Below, one piece after another: positions 1 through 11,866 of a stretch of 64,000 nt of DNA (its first letter is position 1; each line of letters begins with the position of its first letter). Both the position numbers and the translations under genes were made by a program. Source of the DNA: Albugo candida (lineage: Eukaryota > Oomycota > Peronosporomycetes > Albuginales > Albuginaceae). The stretch is from NCBI GenBank assembly GCA_905220665.1, contig CAJNAR010000148.1, positions 372,001-436,000 of the forward strand, in the 5' to 3' direction. The notes under the pieces were generated by a model. That model was not told the DNA's origin and did no database searches. It saw nothing but the letters and a program-made list of their open reading frames with translations.

Positions 1-685
1 GTCCATCCATGGTCCAAGTGCAGCGTCATAGATCAGATTGATAAAGTCGGTGCCAGTGCGATGTTGGGGTGGCATAATGATCATCTGTAGAATCCTCTCG
101 CCAGCAAGAGCACCCCAGATCATCATCGAAGACCGTTCACTCCTAAATGTTGGCGCCAAACACTCAAAATTGATTCTTTCATCGACGCCACACAACGACC
201 TGACGAGAATTCTTGACAATCTCAAAGGCGGACTCGTCGGTCCAAATGACGACTTTCTTTCAGTCCTCTACTGTCCAATTTTTGAATTTCTGAGCAAAAT
301 CCAGTCTCTTAGCCTTGTGTTTATCATTCAATAAAGACTTCTTGGAGGCAATGCGACTCTTAATTCCCATCCCATGGAGGGGGCTACGGATTGTGCCTGG
401 CGATGCCGGAGTATTCGCTTTGTTCGCGATTTCTGCTAGTGGCGCCCACCGGTTCTGCATTACAGTGCGCCCAAGTGACGTGCGGTCCCATTCTGTGAGC
501 TTTGGTGGTCTTCCTCTCAACTTGGTACGCTCCACCGTACCCTTTTTGCGCCAGTTATGTAGCACTGTCGAAACGGTTGACTGGGTGAGTCCTGTTTAGG
601 CAGGGATTTCTCGCTATTTTAAGCCTGCCTGATGCAATCCAACAATGGTAGCTTTCTTCTCAGTGCTTAAACAACATGTCTTCAT
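1..685 (-). pseudogene. Tc1/mariner transposase pseudogene, cut by window edge
   Basis: A minus-strand frame starting at an ATG at 685 reads as a Tc1-type transposase. The N-terminal part has an HTH-like segment, then GRPPKL and RWAPLAEIANKAN, typical of the linker between the two HTH domains. It continues to LDFAQKFKNW and WTDESAFE, the first catalytic Asp region of the DDE domain. Lesions are visible. In-frame stops lie near 620 and 600, another stop lies at about 262, and the frame shifts just after WTDESAFE. The second frame (about 190 to 1) reads SERSSMMIWGAL, as in the Tc1 core. The second catalytic Asp and the final Glu lie beyond position 1. This is a dead or decaying cut-and-paste transposase. 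Terminal repeats were not located. Confidence 0.8.
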
Positions 686-3600
686 ATTTCACAAATGGTT
701 TGATGTCAGAAACACAAAGTAATATGGCTGGATATTCCTCTTATCTTATTTTTTGTGGTGTGGATTTCAGAAAAATAACGTATTTTTTTTGTAGGCTTTT
801 TAAGGTCATGCCATTTTCAAATTTTGGGCATAACGGATTTCACTTAAGTCTATCCGATTTCCTTTATGACGCAATTAGCAATTGTCGTTTTCTCCACCAT
901 CAGCTGCTGTAATTTTCTTCAGCAAATGACGTACAGGACAAAAACTTTAGGCATTGAAGTTCGCATTCAGATCGATGTGTGGGGCAACTGCTGCACTTCG
1001 GATGGAGTCGCTGCATCGAATGATCTAGCAAAGCTATTATTCGTTCCTTATTGTGACCAAAGCCGTTCCCGGTTACAATTTTTTCAAATCAGAGCATTTC
1101 TCGTTATCAGAAAACATACTTTTGTGGAAATGACTTGGGTCTACTTCTTTGCAATTCAAAAGTGCGTTCTTAAAAGTAAATCATTTCATTATCCGTCTGA
1201 GCCTGAGTTTTTTCTCAGTAACTTATCAATTATACCTCGTAGTCTAATGTATCATTATAATCGTTATAGAGTTCATGACATACCTTTGGCATTACGCAAA
1301 CTGTCACTTGGTGCACCACATTCCGATACGATTATATATTCCATAATCGGTAGAAAAAGAGGATAGTATCGTAATTGTTTCGCTTAAGTGAAGTACCATC
1401 CGCGTCAAGCACTACGTCACTACTTCAAGCATGATCATTGGTAAGATTAGTCACTTGATACGCTAGTTAACTTGTGGCACATCACTCAGCAGACTGTAAT
1501 GGTACGACAGTCATATAGGTGCGCGCAAACGGATCTCTCAGTTGCTGTAGATCATTGCAGTTCTGTGACTTATTGTTTGATAAGTTGGCGCTACTCCTTA
1601 GATGTATGTGTGCTTGCACTTCACATGTAACGCATCAATGATTTCACAAGCAGGTGCGCTCACTAGTTCTCCAATAAATATTTGAAAGATCGAAATAATG
1701 GCTTAGGCTCTAGTAGGATAAATTCCGCTTTCCCGTAACCGCTTGTGAACATGTGCCAGTAATTATTTCTTCTACTGTGCACTCGAAAGTCTCCCTCAGC
1801 TTTTGTTGATCTATTTGGTACTTGTCACGATTTGGTTTAAATATCGAGCACGCAGTCAAGATAATCTTTGTCATGACTTTACACTGCGTCTACTGTCACT
1901 GTTGACTTAAAATTGGACGTTTTCGTCTCATCTATGTGCCTCGTGGACGTAACGCATCTTTTCCATCTTGCCTCATGTCGTGTTCTTGGTCACTGATGCT
2001 AAACGGGTATTCTCTGCACCCAGTGGAGGAGTTGATTTTCTGTGAATACTATTCGTGTCATTAAATCTTGTCCTTGAAGCAAGACATGAAAAGATAGAGA
2101 TAAGCAGGGCATATTCCCCAGTGCAAGCGGTTCAATTGGTACTTGGAACGTGCCAATAATCACAGATTTTTTCATCTATTCGCACATCGTCACCTGATTA
2201 ATGAACAACTTCCTTCAGGTCCTATATTTCCAACGTATCCTTGCACTATCGCGATATCCTTAATGCACATATTTGGATTAATGCATGCAAATCTCGCCTA
2301 TTTTCATTTTGCTAAACAACTCCTAAGCTTAATTTCTGTGGAAGCCGAAAAAAATCTGAACGGTAAGATTGCACCTCGCACAAGCATGATTTTGCTCCGG
2401 TTCTAATTTATCATGCTTGCCTAGAGTAAATGTTTTCTTTGTGGAATGCTTTTTGACTCTTTACGAGAATATTTGGATGATGTGTGCATCTTCTTTCCGC
2501 ACATTTATCATATCATATAGCTTCGAGAAGGATTCGATTCTACCATTCCATCATTTTCCATCGTTGCTTCATATCTTTGGAAGCAGATAGCATGCTCTTC
2601 CATTCATTCAAGCTTCAATCTGATCTTTAAATATCATTCTGTGCATCTCGGGTTCATTTTCCTCCGTTTCATTGGTACAGCAGGACGAAGGGCGACTATA
2701 CCAATACTTGACGTTTGCATCAGGCTTTTCTTGTTCGAGTTCTCTATGATCTATCCATCGCGTCTATATAGTCTATGATTCATCAAGAATCTTTGGTATC
2801 ACAATTAATATCGTAGGTACAGACTCGTACTATTGTCTTAAGGCAACCATTGGCACCGTGAATACTTTTGTTCTTGCTACACACAGACTTGGTGGGTCTT
2901 GTACAGCTGTAATTTTTCCGTCTATTTTTGGAACATCTTAAAGCATCATATTACAATGTAAACACTAAGAAGAATGCAAAATAGCACGCTTTTCAGTTTG
3001 GAATATCTATGCGTAAATTAGGGGTACAGGACTGTACTGTACATTACTAAGTCAGCGAAATCGGCCATGTCATACCACGTCTTTCCTTCAACACGTCCCC
3101 ATCTTGCTAAACTACTTACTCGTGCTCTTGTGTAGAGGCATTCTGAGAAGCTTCCATGATCGATTTCTGCGTCTCGTCATCGCTTTTTTAGAATGACCTG
3201 GCTCTAGTACTTCTCAGACAGCAACTTAATGTGTCAACCAAATCTGCTTGCACTTCCGTAATCGCATTTTTTGCTGCATTGTCTTCCGTTAAGCATTTAC
3301 ATGACCCCTCTCCTGGTGGCGCATTAGGCTTACTGCGAGGAAGAAGGAGCCAAACGATCCATAAGATCAATGGTCTCAGTGGTCTTTTCTGTTACTCGGT
3401 CGCTTTACACGGGTTGCTCTGTCATTCTTCTCGTGATCAATAGGCACTCGTCTATTTCCCGAAGTCTCGACTCCACTTACCATAATAGTACTAAAGTGTT
3501 CGTCCGAGGGATTTCCGGAAGATCACCGTAATGAATCCAATAAAATCTGCTTGTTAAAATTAATATATGGTATGTCATCTAGCAGAATTGATAATCTTCT

Positions 3601-3757
3601 GCATAAATAGTCTTGAGCGACGGTCGGCTCAAAAAATATCCGCTTCATCATTTCATAAACATGATAGCAAGCCTGGCTTGATAGCCTGAGCTGATGTTTA
3701 GGTCAAGCTATATTACCGTCCGATACAGCTCCTATTGCTAAGAAACCCATAGGCTCT
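686..3757. other. No confident gene; possible decayed coding remnant on minus strand
   Basis: I see no intact gene here. On the minus strand between about 3430 and 2750 there are short coding-like runs in shifting frames, for example VTEKTTETIDLMDRL, RVEGKTWYDMADFADLV and FTVPMVALRQ. They suggest a decayed protein gene or retroelement that I could not assign. The plus-strand open frame at 866-1366 has no recognisable domain and is probably chance. Confidence 0.35.
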
Positions 3758-3772
3758 TGAACATTGTCTTCG
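3758..3772. repeat. Upstream target-site duplication of LINE copy 1
   Basis: TGAACATTGTCTTCG occurs here and again exactly at 6065-6079, directly flanking the LINE. This is a 15-bp duplication at an insertion 5'-truncated in the RT domain. Confidence 0.9.
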
Positions 3773-5681
3773 ACTTGAGTAAATCATCCTTGCTCTCGTT
3801 GAATCGGACCATGCCGTGTCCACGTATTCCCAATTTGACCATAATGGGTCCGGAGGATTCGATCAAGTATTTGGGTATTCCGTTTGGCCAGACACCGACT
3901 CATTCGATGGTTATTTCAACTCTCGACAAGCGTTTTTTACGATGGGTTTGGTGTATGGTTTCGACGAGCACGAACTGATCGTGGTCGACTACTGGTTGCC
4001 CAGACGATGATTTTATCACGTTTGTGGCATTACACGATGCACGTGGACATACCAGCAGTGACCATTCGACAGTGGCAATCGATGTTAAATCGATTTGTGC
4101 TTGGTCGGAAACACAAAAAAGATTCAAAACATGTTCACCTACTCAGCAAAGACTTTTATATCTTCGCCGGCAAGATGGTGGACTACAAGTTCCTTTTTTG
4201 GCGGGAGGATTAAAGCTACAACGTATTCAATTCCTTCAGCAGTTCGCATCCGATGCGTCAACAATTATTCCTTCGAATTGGACAACTGCTTCGACGGAAT
4301 TATTACATCTTATCCAACCTTCCTTTGGACCACACAAGCCGATGGATATATTCACCATCGCACCAAATCGACATGGGAAAATGGCTCAATGGGAGAGCAT
4401 ATCGTCATGGTGGAAATACGCATTTAAAATGTGGCATCAGATGGATTGGAGCATTTCAATCTCAGATTTGAATGTTTCATAACGCCGTCAGTACTACATG
4501 GAACAACCGATGTGGTTCCACTGCGACCATGAATTACATTACGAAGCTCCTACTCGCCATCCGAATACGCAGAACGTTTGGTACAATCTTGGTATGGCGG
4601 ACGAACCACATCGCACATTTTGAAAAACGTTTGCTACGCTTTTCGAGATTCGCAGTCTTCAAGACTTTTTTCGTGAAAGCGACACATGGCCAACGAATGA
4701 AGATTTCGTCGCCAGCTATTACAACGACGAAGAGCTAAACGCCTCGGATATAGCTGAAGAAAAGTTGCTGAGTCGACTTTACAATGAAGTCACTCAGATA
4801 CTCCAGCGTATTCACTCGACGATTGGTCTCATCACTTGGATTACACCAACCACAAGTGGCAGATCATTTTATGTGGGAGTAAAAAGAAAGGACAGGAAAC
4901 ATTATTTTCCATCTATTCCACGCTCACAACTCTCACGAATCGTCTGGAAACCTCCCGAACCAACCAAGAGTCATCCGATGTCGACACATTCGGCATCACG
5001 GGAGAGATCGGACGCACTGGATTCCGAACGAGCTCGAACTTTTATGGCTACATCACGGCAACTTCGGAAACGTGTATTAACAATTTCCGAGACTTACAGT
5101 TTCGTCTAGCCTTTCGGATGTTGCCAGTTCGATCTCGTTTCTGGCTCTTAAAGGATATTCAGCCCGACATTACATTGTGCACGCAGCCTTCGTGTGGGGT
5201 AGTGGAATCCGATCAACATCTCTTTCTAGAGTGCGATTACACGGCACAGTTATGGAGGGAGTTACTCCCTAGTTGGGATCAGTTTTTCTCCTCTCGACCA
5301 CGTTGGACGCATGTTGCATGTTCAATCGTACCAACCCTAAGGTCGGATTGAAAAGATTATTTAGCAATTATATCAGATTTATGGCTTTCATTACAAGCGG
5401 TGACACTGCACTTCGTCTGGACAGATCGGAATCGTCGTTTCCTTGATCAACGATCAACAACTCCAACAGTTCCAGCACTTTCCTTGATCTACACCACGTT
5501 TAGTGCGCACGTTCGGTATTTTCGAAGACAGTGTTACGAACAAGAGGAACGCATTCGGCTTGCAAAGGTTCTGGATCAACTCACAACGCAAGGATCATTT
5601 GGTGGATTTTTCAGAAGTCGAAGATCATTGCTGCAAGTCCGGCACAGGCGAGTGGAACGGCAAGTGCAACTCGGATCCTAG
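3773..5681 (+). pseudogene. LINE ORF2 C-terminus: RT tail plus zinc-binding domain, frameshifted
   Basis: Coding remnant of the LINE polymerase. Reading jumps between frames: 3757-3978 (RT thumb-like LGIPFG), 3884-4213, 4024-4482, 4472-5109 and 4836-5351 (LAFRMLPVRSRFWLLKDIQP followed by the Cys/His cluster), then 5400-5681. The second copy at 11867-13317 keeps the same sections in longer frames, which confirms the reading. The endonuclease and the catalytic part of the RT are absent because of 5' truncation. The protein would normally copy its own mRNA at a nicked target; this copy cannot do so. Confidence 0.82.
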
Positions 5682-5734
5682 TCCTAGTTGGCTGGTTATG
5701 CTCACCGTAGTGTGGCGCACACCATTGCACACAA

Positions 5735-5852
5735 CACGGTACTTTGGACCATTTTACAACGCACGGTACGTTGGACCGTTTTACAACTCACGGTACTTTT
5801 GGACCCTTTTACAACACACGGTAGTTTTGGACCATATTCTTCACAACTTTTT
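5735..5852 (+). repeat. Minisatellite in LINE 3' UTR, about four units of 27-29 bp
   Basis: Units follow the pattern CACGGTACTTTTGGACC then a T-rich spacer then ACAAC. About four units are present here, about three in LINE copy 3 (minus strand, 43740-43835) and about one in copy 2 (near 13565-13592). The copy number therefore varies between copies of one family. Confidence 0.8.
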
Positions 5853-6064
5853 ACAACATTCAACATTTATCCGTTACAAGATGGTTACACTCTCGTACTG
5901 TAGCGGTGGACGCTACCGCACTGCAGTAATAGCAACGAGGGACATATTATCATCTCTCACAGGTATTTCGCGAAACGATTTTATATGTATATATGTTATT
6001 TAAGATAGCCTAGGCAACTAGAGAAGTCAGTTAGTCTAATTCTAGTAATATAGACAGCTTCAAC

Positions 6065-6079
6065 TGAACATTGTCTTCG
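6065..6079. repeat. Downstream target-site duplication of LINE copy 1
   Basis: Exact second copy of TGAACATTGTCTTCG. The first three bases TGA could also be the true 3' end of the LINE, since all three LINE copies meet the target at TGA. Confidence 0.9.
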
Positions 6080-6495
6080 TACTCATTTTTCTATTGGCTA
6101 TATCGACACACTGCTGCAGTTATATTCTTGATAAGCTTTCTTTTCTTTAAACTGAAATATTTTTTTCTCATTTTATGCGTAATTATTTCTGCAAGGTTGG
6201 CTTTAGAACTCAACGTCTGCCATTACGTCAATAGGATGATTCTCATGCTGTCAGCAACCATGTCTATCCAATATTGAATTATAATTGATTCACTTTTGTA
6301 TACAATGCTGTACGAGCTGACAAATATCATATGCTTCCTGGCTTTTCACTTTTCTGGTCCCAAAAGTTAACTTTGAATAAGTGAGGGCTTCGTTTCATTT
6401 TGTACGATGCTTTAATGGCTCTCCGTTTCAAATGGTATTGTATAGAAGGTGATACCTGAAATCAAAACATCACCATTTACTCGCCCACTGACTAG
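6080..6495. other. No gene seen
   Basis: AT-rich sequence between the LINE and the decayed copia. Only short chance frames are present. Confidence 0.5.
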
Positions 6496-6645
6496 CCATT
6501 CCTGTTGGCCGGTGAGCGAGGATGGTGATCGTACTGGAAAGCTGCCAAAAATGTGTTTTTATCTTAAAAGTATATCCTATGCAATTGTTAAGACTAATTA
6601 CCAAGTGCGACTTGAAATTTAAAGCACGTTCTGAAGCTCTTGTAA
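6496..6645 (-). repeat. Putative 3' LTR remnant of copia A
   Basis: Shares a diverged block around ACCAAGTGCGACT and a GATGGTGATCG block with 10612-10745. It lies just beyond the RNase H remnant, where a 3' LTR is expected. The outer boundaries are estimates. Confidence 0.5.
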
Positions 6646-6940
6646 CACTACACCCTTTCTAGTTGTGCTTAAACTTATGTCATCTACAGCTTTTTTCGTC
6701 TCATCTTGTAGCTCTCATACATTTTTAGTTGGGGAAATCTTGGTGTTTGGAAGGCCTTTCATCTGCAAGCCGGCCATCACCTTCGATGTATGCACGTAAC
6801 TTCATGCTATATTTTGTTTAACCTCCTGCTATTTAACCTTCTGGCTCTGGCGAATTTTAGTCTGACGTCGATACGTTGAGCCTTTATTGAAGTAGCCTAG
6901 CTGAGAAACTAACTATAGCCTCCTGATCTCACCACAATCA

Positions 6941-8462
6941 TTAGTTCCTGCACTGTAGCTTTAAACACTTGAGATAAGTCCATTTCTCGAGTGATTCCTG
7001 TGATGCTTTCGATGCTCCTACAAACGCTTCTTCCATGAACGCTAATGGCACTGAGTGCTGCTTCTTTAACGAGAAGCTGATGGACAACCTATTTATGAGA
7101 AACGATATACCGGGTATCTTCTTTGTCCTTTGACCATCCGCCCGATAATGCACATCTGAAAACGCTTCTAAAGTGACTTCCGTGGGATTATCACGCAGCT
7201 AGAACTTCATTATTTTGTACCCTTGAGAAATCCATCACTGTGGCACCCAACGCCAATAGGCTATTCCTGGTACATGACTACGTCTCGTCAATTGTGCACT
7301 ACAAAACTGATGTATGGACGGGTGCAGCGCGCAGACCATAAAATATTCAATCGTCTTGATTGTTGAATTCTTGACGGAACGCATCTCTGATTTTTTCGAA
7401 TTTGATGCTATGGTATCACTGTATTCTTGATCGATCGATTTTATAACTGAATGCGCTTCATTCAGAGGCACTTTCGTTATCATTTCGCATATATACGGTT
7501 GCTGTAGCGAGCTCGCATGCCCAAATCTTGCTCTCTAGTCCACGGATCTTGATTGAAAGATATGAAGGCTATCGAACTCGATTCGATTCGTGGAGAACTT
7601 GTCCCCGTTACCAGTTTATCGTCGATATATACTCCCAAAACCGAAGTTCCGTATTTTGGTTGGAATATAAAATCAGGCTGTGAGACATCGTTGGGGACCT
7701 GCATCGTTCATTTCTTGATGAGAAGGTGACTTCTGTCCCCTCATGCACACTCTCCTGTAGCCGTAGTACCAGTTGATTGCTTTTTGCAACCTAGACTGTC
7801 CAGCTTGGTAATCGATGTTTCCCTTTTTGAAGCGTGCAAATATATGTCCAAGTTTCTATACTGTTGGTGCAATCACGTATGCTTCAGGTATGTCACCATT
7901 CCCCGCCGGCATCCCTAGATTCTTGCTAGGCAAGTGTAAGTCCATGACTGCTGCAAATGTCGTGTGTCAGTTGACTTCGAATACTTTATTGTTTTCCAAG
8001 TCAACTATTATAGCATTAAACCCTTTTAAAATGCCGTTTGCGTCCGATTTTGGCTTAAAGAGCCACTGATAAGCTAGGCTTTAATCTCATCGGTCCTGCA
8101 ACGATGGTTCATGTACGACTTTCCTCCAGTAAGGCTAATTCTGTATCGGCAGCCTCCTTCCATTCAACATGCTTTACCGATTTCATTGCTTGATTGTACG
8201 TGTCCGACTCCGATTGAAAAAACACTGTACTGGTAACTATCTTTCCCCTTTGACTTGATAACGCTCGCTTACTTATAGTAGTTTTGATTGATTCTCTTCC
8301 AGCTTTGGTACCCTCAGGAGCTTTTATGGCTGCATTTGTAAAATCTTTTTGGAAGCCCTTGGAATTTTCAATTTCAGTTGCTTCTTCCAGTGTTGACTCA
8401 ATAGCTCCCACTTCACTTCTTTCTGCGAGACGCTCTATTCCATTTTGAATCGAACCGAACAA
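6941..8462 (-). pseudogene. Copia A RT and RNase H remnant
   Basis: Read from 8462 downwards. SVKHVEWKEAADTELALLEE is the start of the copia RT domain (8109-8462 frame). WLFKPKSDANG and MPAGNGDIPEAYV follow in shifted frames, matching the copia HGDIPNAYV motif. GVYIDDKLVTGT (7480-7704) is the YVDD box region. FLINRLSISFSLKKQHSVPL (6941-7153) is copia RNase H. In-frame stops and several frameshifts separate these pieces. The catalytic YVDD reads YIDD, so this pair of Asp residues survives, but the gene cannot make a full polymerase. Confidence 0.8.
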
Positions 8463-9108
8463 GGCCAGCCGAGTGTTGCGACATCAGAAAGAGTTGCATA
8501 CTTCCCAGTCTCAATTCTCTAAAGGGAGCTGTCTTCCTTTATTCACTATGGTTGGATTTTATTGGGGATAAAAGTAGCACATTCGGCAGCATCTCTCCAA
8601 AAGCATAACGCAATAGATCTACCAAATATCGTAAGCTGCATCAGAATGATTAGTGTCAGCTACATTCGTTCAGCCTTTTTCATTCGAAGCTTGTTTTAGG
8701 CCTTAGGTGTCGTCGTACTCCCAGCTACTGGGGAAAAACGTCAATGTTTTTGTACTCTCCGCCATCATCAGTGCGTAGAAGATGAATTTTGCAATCAAAT
8801 ATATCCTCGAAGTGGGCCAATAAATCTTGGAACTTCTTGGCTGCTCCACTCTTGATTTTGGTCAAGAACACGCGATATATTTCGCTCTCTAGTCAGATAA
8901 ATAGACAAAAACTCTTGAGGCGTGATTGCACCCTTCGAATCACTCGATTTAACTCCACCAATTTACTCCTTTGATGAGTTTTTACCGGTACTTTTCTGAG
9001 ACTGTTTGTTCTTTCTTTACATGCTTTCCACACATTTCGGTCGCTGGCCGTCATCAATCTCGATCGCTGATTCCGGACGCTATGCTATGAATTTGCTAGT
9101 ATCTTAAT

Positions 9109-10004
9109 TCAGATGATAAAATCGTTATGGAGGTGTAAAAGACTCCCATCTGCCCTTTTGATTTGTCCACAGACTGATGAAGCTATTATATCTATAGAAG
9201 TTGATACGCGTTCTAGATTTTCCATCTCGATAACGGGAACATTTTTGACATTGTTCACTTCTAAAACGAACAGCCCATTGCAAGTGTCCGGCAAATTCTC
9301 GATGCATCTGTTTGATGCTAAATTTTGCATCATTTCGCCTTCAACTTTCCACACGAGACAATGTTCGAAGAGAGGCTTTCTGCATGTTGCGCAACATTCA
9401 AGAGAGCATTCCTCATTAAACTAGTGACTGCTGCAAAAAATTCTGGTTATCCTGTACATCCCATCTTCGTTCCGTCCCGTTTAAAGCTACGCTTGATTCT
9501 TCGCATTCCTTACAATTCTGTCACAAGTTCATATCCGACACAAAATGCCTGCTTTATCCGCTGACTAATGTCCATGTTTCCTGCGTGTGACCAGAATAGT
9601 ATTTTTGCATACAATACCTAAAACGGTGTTTTATTACTAGAGGAAGCCTTATTCCGACAATATTTTTCTCCTATGTCCGCTTCCCACAATTGTAGCAAGT
9701 CGTTTGCTTGTTTCGCGTGTTGTCCTTGATTGCACCGATTCGGTATCACGTCCATTTCTTTGTAATCCTTCAATTGGTGTATCCCCGGTGGTGTCTCAGT
9801 CCATAAATTGAGCAAAGTGACACAATTCATCTGCTTGCCTTCGCGTATCTTCACGATTTCCAGTAGCAAATCTTCCATTTCACCACCTGCTTCACTGATA
9901 TCCGACAGGAATAAAACGTTCTGGCTCCAAGAACGTCTATTCGGTATTTTACCGTAAAACCCCGTGTTGTCTGCGCTCTGGTATGCTGGACCAAAGCACT
10001 TCAT
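9109..10004 (-). pseudogene. Copia A protease/integrase-region remnant
   Basis: Two minus-strand open segments (9618-10004 and 9109-9354) lie between gag and RT in the position of copia protease, GAG-pre-integrase and integrase. The second contains LPDTCNGLFVLEVNN, plausibly the pre-integrase region. No clean DSG protease or DDE integrase motif is visible. The assignment rests mainly on position. Confidence 0.45.
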
Positions 10005-10039
10005 CAGTACGGTTCATCACTTCTTCGACCCTACAGCAC

Positions 10040-10602
10040 TCAGTCATATAAAGAGTGACTTGCTGCTCGTAATAGCAAGAGATTTCCACTCTGATGCTGT
10101 TCTAGGCATTCCAGCTTCACCTCTTCACTACAAATCCCGCTGAATGCTTGCTGGGAATGTGATAGTAGTTGCCGTAAGAAACAAGAACCCCACTGGGTAA
10201 ACGGCCCTCCAAGTCCAGAGTTTGTAATTATCCCGTCAAATGGCTGAATGGCGAGCTTCATATACTTTTCTGCCGGGAATGCTACTCGGTTTTGGCCCGT
10301 TCAGCACATTATGTTACATGCCATGGACAAATCCTCTCCTCATCCTGCTTCCGCGATGCTGCTTTGGTTTCGCATTCAGGGATGACATTGTCAAACCCTG
10401 CCTTTCTCTGTTTGATCCGACAAACACGCTTTCATCCTGTCCAAGAGATACTGATATGGGCGACCCGAAGCTTCACTCGGTTTCGATTCTGTTCAGCCGA
10501 TTCCATATTGTCTCCAGAAGTATTATGATTCGTTCCATCTTCGACTCATCTGCTCCGTACGATTCTTCCATGATCTTTGCTGGGGGAACCTTGGTTGGGC
10601 AT
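10040..10602 (-). pseudogene. Copia A gag remnant
   Basis: The minus frame 10261-10040 reads MKLAIQPFDG, then FLRQLLSHSQQAF and EEVKLECLEQH. This aligns by eye with the copia B gag (KIKSFDVKELYQGLG, FERQIVMAQHTCGF, EDVKVDLFGHH). A short frame opens at an ATG at 10602 (MPNQGSPSKDHG), inside the presumed primer-binding site, and soon stops. The capsid gene is badly decayed. Confidence 0.68.
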
Positions 10603-10745
10603 ATAAGGTGCAGGATGGTTAGCGACGATGGTGTCGTAATAGGAAATTGCGAACAATGTGTCTATCTCTAGCAAATAGATTCCTAACCAATCGATTAGAA
10701 TAAGTACCAAGTGCGACTAGAAATCTAACGTACATTTTCAACTCC
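10596..10745 (-). repeat. Putative 5' LTR remnant and primer-binding site of copia A
   Basis: The LTR-like block at about 10612-10745 resembles 6496-6645. On the minus strand the sequence next to it reads CCTTATATGCCCA. This is a mutated version of the GGTTATGAGCCCA site seen in copia C, complementary to the initiator tRNA-Met anticodon stem-loop. Confidence 0.5.
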
Positions 10746-11852
10746 TTGCGACAATTCAATGAAGAAATCTGAAGACGTTAGTGCATTGCACCCGGTCTTT
10801 CTTGAAATGTTTCTTATTTTCTATCTTTCTAGATCAAAATGGACTTCAAAATGATGTCACCTTTCAAACCGTTACATCAGTAATTCCTTGTCACAGGGGA
10901 CTACCCCTAAGAGCTCATGTCGATATAAAATGTTTATGAGGCACTATTCGACATAGCATACATACTTGCAATATCTTCTATCCTTCTTTATAACATAACA
11001 TCTTGCGCAAATATGCAAAGCTAGCATCCACCTCGGTCTACCTGGCAAGAATATTGAGCTTTTTTACGACAGCTATACGGATACTCTCAGGCTGTCGAAT
11101 CTACGAAATAAGAGGCAATATTTGTGCGGGGACGACTAGGGACTGCTTCACATCCGGCAAAGCTGTCATTAATGTACTTCTCAAAAACGAAAAAATGCTG
11201 CTTCAACTTAATGAATCATATTGAAGGCGAGAGTCGCCGTTATGTTTAGTCAAAATACGCTGCTTTGCATGAGCTTCCTTCTCAGTATCACAATAGCACA
11301 GAATGGAATATTATTAGTCACCGTAATAACCAACGAAGATCACTCAGAAAAGTAATCTTCCCGTGTAGGTGTCTGGTCTGTTGCCAGTAGTTCAGCAGCG
11401 ACGTGCTTATCTATTCCATGTCCCAGACTTATACAGATCAGCTAATTTTAGTTTATTTTCCAATCTTATACAACCGGATTTGTGTCATGTTCAATAATTA
11501 TGTCTTGTTTTAACTCTTCCATAACTGGATACGCTCGAATCTTTTTCTTATAATAATTCCACATCGATTTGCCGCTGCCAAGCGTTCTATGTGACTATGA
11601 GGCAACATCATTGTGGCGTTTTCTTGATCAAGAGAGCATCTGACAACGTTTACCATATGGACTAGACCGTTCCATGGTAAAAGCCTCAGACCACTGTACA
11701 ACCCACTGGAGGTCGAATGAGGTGGTCAAGCACCTGTGGTGTAATATGTCCAAATATGGCTCACTACCATCTGTCCCTCTCATCTTTTTTTTGGAATGCT
11801 TCGGAAAGGCATACTGTAAGAGTATTGTAGCTGATCTAGGCAACCCCCACAC
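10746..11852. other. No gene seen
   Basis: Contains only short frames without recognisable domains. It is the host or older repeat sequence into which LINE copy 2 inserted. Confidence 0.5.
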
Positions 11853-11866
11853 ACTGATCGCATGTC
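11853..11866. repeat. Upstream target-site duplication of LINE copy 2
   Basis: ACTGATCGCATGTC occurs here and exactly again at 13801-13814, flanking the second LINE copy. Confidence 0.88.

Larger units (their letters stand above)
3773..6064 (+). mobile_element. 5'-truncated LINE (non-LTR retrotransposon), copy 1
   Basis: This is the 3' part of a non-LTR retrotransposon, bounded by an exact 15-bp duplication. It starts inside the reverse-transcriptase C-terminus (CPRIPNLTIMG, then SIKYLGIPFGQTPTHS). It continues through the region after the RT and a zf-RVT type zinc-binding segment, CTQPSCGVVESDQHLFLEC, near 5180-5235. The coding sequence is broken by frameshifts, for example near 3950, 4210, 4480 and 4620, and by a stop near 5350, so this copy is dead. 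The 3' UTR (about 5690-6064) ends in AGACAGCTTCAAC with no poly(A). Two close relatives lie at 11867-13800 (+) and 43520-44724 (-). The wording of the RT tail and zinc segment suggests the L1/Tx1-like group, but the clade is inference. Confidence 0.88.
6496..10745 (-). mobile_element. Decayed Ty1/copia retrotransposon A
   Basis: A complete but heavily mutated copia element read on the minus strand, in the order gag (about 10602-10040), protease/integrase region, RT (about 8200-7480) and RNase H (7153-6941). Matching terminal sequences support LTR remnants. ACCAAGTGCGACT occurs at 6600-6612 and at 10707-10719, and GCGAGGATGGTGATCG near 6518 matches GCGACGATGGTGTCG near 10624. Many stops and frameshifts mean it is dead. 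Its gag is visibly related to copia B at 18.1-19.3 kb, so the two belong to related families. Confidence 0.78.

Noticed and set aside
866..1366. 166-codon plus-strand ORF as a gene
   Set aside because: No domain, composition like random AT-rich translation, and no neighbouring support.
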